Source: Arcuatula senhousia (Eukaryota; Mollusca; Bivalvia; Mytilida; Mytilidae). Taken from it: DNA of 64,000 bases. Below, piece by piece: positions 62,071 to 64,000 of the stretch; the first letter of the stretch is position 1, and each line of letters begins with the position of its first letter. Both the position numbers and the translations under genes were made by a program. The notes beneath the pieces were generated by a model. The model was given only the letters and a program-made list of their open reading frames with translations. It was not told the DNA's origin and searched no databases. The stretch lies in the NCBI GenBank assembly GCA_963971305.1, contig OZ020308.1:19191092-19255091 (forward strand). Direction: 5' to 3'.

Positions 62071-62756
62071 GAATACACAGTTGCCCATGCATTCACAATC
62101 TGGTCATGCTGGTATGTTTAAACATCAGTTTGATTTGCTTCAGCAGCTCAATCAATAATTTTTTTTTTAAATTAGACAGTATTTCAAAAAAGTTTCAGTA
62201 ATCAAACAGTGGGTGTGTTTGTGTAATACTGCCAACTTTATTCCCAACAATCAAGTCACAATCCCATCAATTGAATGAATGTTAAGACATTTCCCATTTA
62301 AGGGATAGACTTTATTTTTTTCCTTGAACAATACCATAAAGACTTTTATTTAATTGTAAAGAATATTTTGGTTTGGTTAGATATGTTTATTAATATCTTT
62401 TCATTCTGACATTGAAAACAAATTGCTAAGGAGGGCCAATTGAGCAATCAAATATTGTAGGTCTGAAAAAGAACAAGAAAACAATGGTATCCGACCTAAA
62501 ATCATCACAAAGACAAATTGCCCAACATACATTAAAATCAGCATCATGAACTGGAGTCAAGCATTCAAACATTTCACAAAATTAAAGTAACATTTTTGTA
62601 TTTTTTTATATTCCAGGTAATTTTGGAATGCAACAATTCCCAGGTCAATATGTTCAACCTGGGATGGGGTATCCCATGATGCAACAGCCAGGTGTTATGA
62701 TGCAGTCACATGGTCAGATGCAGCAAAGACCTCCTAATATGATGTTCCCTGGACAG
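62071..62756 (+). CDS. Unidentified gene, two internal exons, Q/M/P/G-rich protein
   Basis: Exon a 62071-62111 (acceptor CTTTTCCAG, donor CTG|GTATGT; phase 2 to 1) encodes NTQLPMHSQSGHA. Exon b 62617-62756 (acceptor TATTCCAG, donor CAG|GTATGG; phase 1 to 0) encodes NFGMQQFPGQYVQPGMGYPM then MQQPGVMMQSHGQMQQ and RPPNMMFPGQ. Splice sites and phases are mutually consistent and the composition is coding-like. Such M/Q/P/G tails occur in SMAP-type ArfGAPs, clathrin adaptors and RNA-associated proteins, so the identity is open. Upstream exons were not located; downstream ones lie past a repeat or outside the window. Confidence 0.65.
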
Positions 62757-62891
62757 GTATGGAAGCAGATATTTGAAATGAGCAAAAAAGTCTTCTTTTA
62801 TAATTTGTAACTTTTAAGAACTGTGGTGTAAGTACCATAAACAAAAAGATTTCTTTTATACCATTACATTGAAACTTTCATGAACTGTGTT

Positions 62892-64000
62892 ATTAGCTCA
62901 CCTGGCCAAAGGCCATGTGAGCTATTGCCATCACTTGGCGTCCGTCGTCGTCGTCGTCCGTCGTCGTTAACTTTTCTTCAAACTTCTTCTCCTCTGAAAC
63001 GGCTGCACAGATTCAAACCAAATTTGGTCTGGTGGTACTTTAGGGTATCCCCCACAGAACTGATGTGGGAATTTTTGATTCGTCGAAAAACATGGCCGCC
63101 GTTGCTAAAAATAGACCAGGGGGGTCAGACTACTGTTTTTGGCTTGTAAATCAAAAAGTATAAGAGATAGATGAAATCTGATGCCACGCTACTGCTTCGG
63201 CATGAAAAGCTCTACAATAGTCTCCATTGAGTCGAAGTTGTCAGATGACCCCTTATGGGAGTTACGGCCCCTTAAAGGTGAAAAATAGCATTTTTTCATG
63301 TTTTTGACCTATGGAATGAAAACTATTGCAGATAGAGAGAAGCTGTTGCTTGCTTAAAAGTTCAGCTCATTTAGCTCTACAAAAGTCTCCATAAGGTCAA
63401 AGTTGGCAGATGACCCCTTATAGGGGTTATGGCCCCTTAAAGGCAAAAAATAGAGTTTTTGGCCTATAGAATGAAAATATTGCAGATAGAGAAAAGCTGT
63501 TGCTTGCTTAAATGTTCAGCTCGTTTAGCTCTACACAAGCCTCCATAGGGTCGAAGTTGTCAGATGACCCCTTATAGGGGTTACGGCCCCTTAAAGGCAA
63601 AAAATAGTGTTTTTGGCCTATAGAATGAAAACTATTGCAGATAGAGAAAAGCTGTTGCTTGCTTAAATGTTCAGCTCGTTTAGCTCTACAAAAGTCTCCA
63701 CAGGGTCAAAGTTGTCAGATGACCCCTTATAGGGGTTATGGCCCCTTAAAGGCAAAAAATAGAGTTTTTGGCCTATAGAATGAAAACTATTGCAGATAGA
63801 GAAAAGCTGTTGCTTGCTTTAATGTTCAGCTCATTTAGCTCTACACAAGTCTCCATATGGTCGAAGTTGTCAGATGACCCTCTATAGGGGTTACAGCCCC
63901 TTAAAGGCAAAAAATAGTGTTTTTGGCCTAAAGAAAGAAAACTTTTGCAGATAGAGAAAAGATGTTGCTTGCTTAAATGTTCAGCTTAATTAGCTTTACA
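62892..64000 (-). mobile_element. Family A element, reverse orientation, cut by the window edge
   Basis: Starts TTAGCTCACCTGGCCAAAGG CC and (CGTCGT)n at 62942-62968, then 155-bp units in reverse (GTCAGATGACCCCTTATAGG at 63390-63900). The 5' hairpin end is outside the window. Confidence 0.8.

Overview
This window looks like nuclear DNA of a marine bivalve, most likely a mytilid mussel. The genes are intron-rich metazoan orthologues with GT-AG introns, the DNA is AT-rich, and more than half of the non-coding sequence is nested, short, hairpin-ended repeats of the kind known from bivalve genomes. The species is an inference. No prokaryotic, organellar or viral genes were seen. There is one assembly gap of 100 N at 51737-51836.

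Layout. (1) 1-28073, minus strand: the 5' two thirds of UBE3B, a HECT-type ubiquitin ligase. I reconstruct 19 coding exons with continuous reading phase, 1838 nt or about 612 codons. The HECT domain lies off the left edge. The introns hold a candidate piggyBac-like element, a degenerate LINE, a fold-back repeat, a tRNA-derived SINE, several tandem-core repeats and a 62-bp minisatellite. (2) 28074-33072: intergenic repeats, including a TIR element with a 5-bp target duplication. (3) 33073-38565, plus strand: a five-exon gene for a CARD plus coiled-coil protein of 567 aa. (4) 40723-43105, plus strand: a complete three-exon UNC93-family membrane protein gene, 483 aa. (5) 43106-56930: a repeat-dominated block containing at least five families of hairpin-ended elements with tandem cores, some nested, plus the assembly gap. 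(6) 56938-60248, minus strand: LRRC47, its first four coding exons; the C-terminal exons are not found. (7) 60749-61450: another TIR element. (8) 62071-62756, plus strand: two internal exons of an unidentified Q/M/P/G-rich protein gene. (9) 62892-64000: a hairpin-ended tandem-core repeat running off the right edge.

Main observation. The 62-bp minisatellite at 20229-21654 is built from the gene it sits in. Each unit is 43 bp of the 3' end of UBE3B exon 7, encoding the conserved TSTWK segment, plus 19 bp of the following intron including the 5' splice site. The true donor (GTAAGT) is therefore followed by 22 more copies of the exon edge, nearly all ending in GTATGT. Two other exon edges of the same gene are also locally duplicated: the acceptor of exon 5 (an exact-period 42-bp copy that would add 14 codons in frame) and, more degenerately, the 3' edge of exon 15. 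This suggests recurrent tandem duplication of exon-intron boundaries in one gene.

The genes do not form an obvious pathway: ubiquitin ligation (UBE3B), a ribosome or translation-associated LRR protein (LRRC47), a CARD adaptor-like protein and an UNC93-family membrane protein. The last two lie 2.2 kb apart on one strand and both families have links to innate immunity, but joint function is only a guess. No promoters could be defined from sequence alone.
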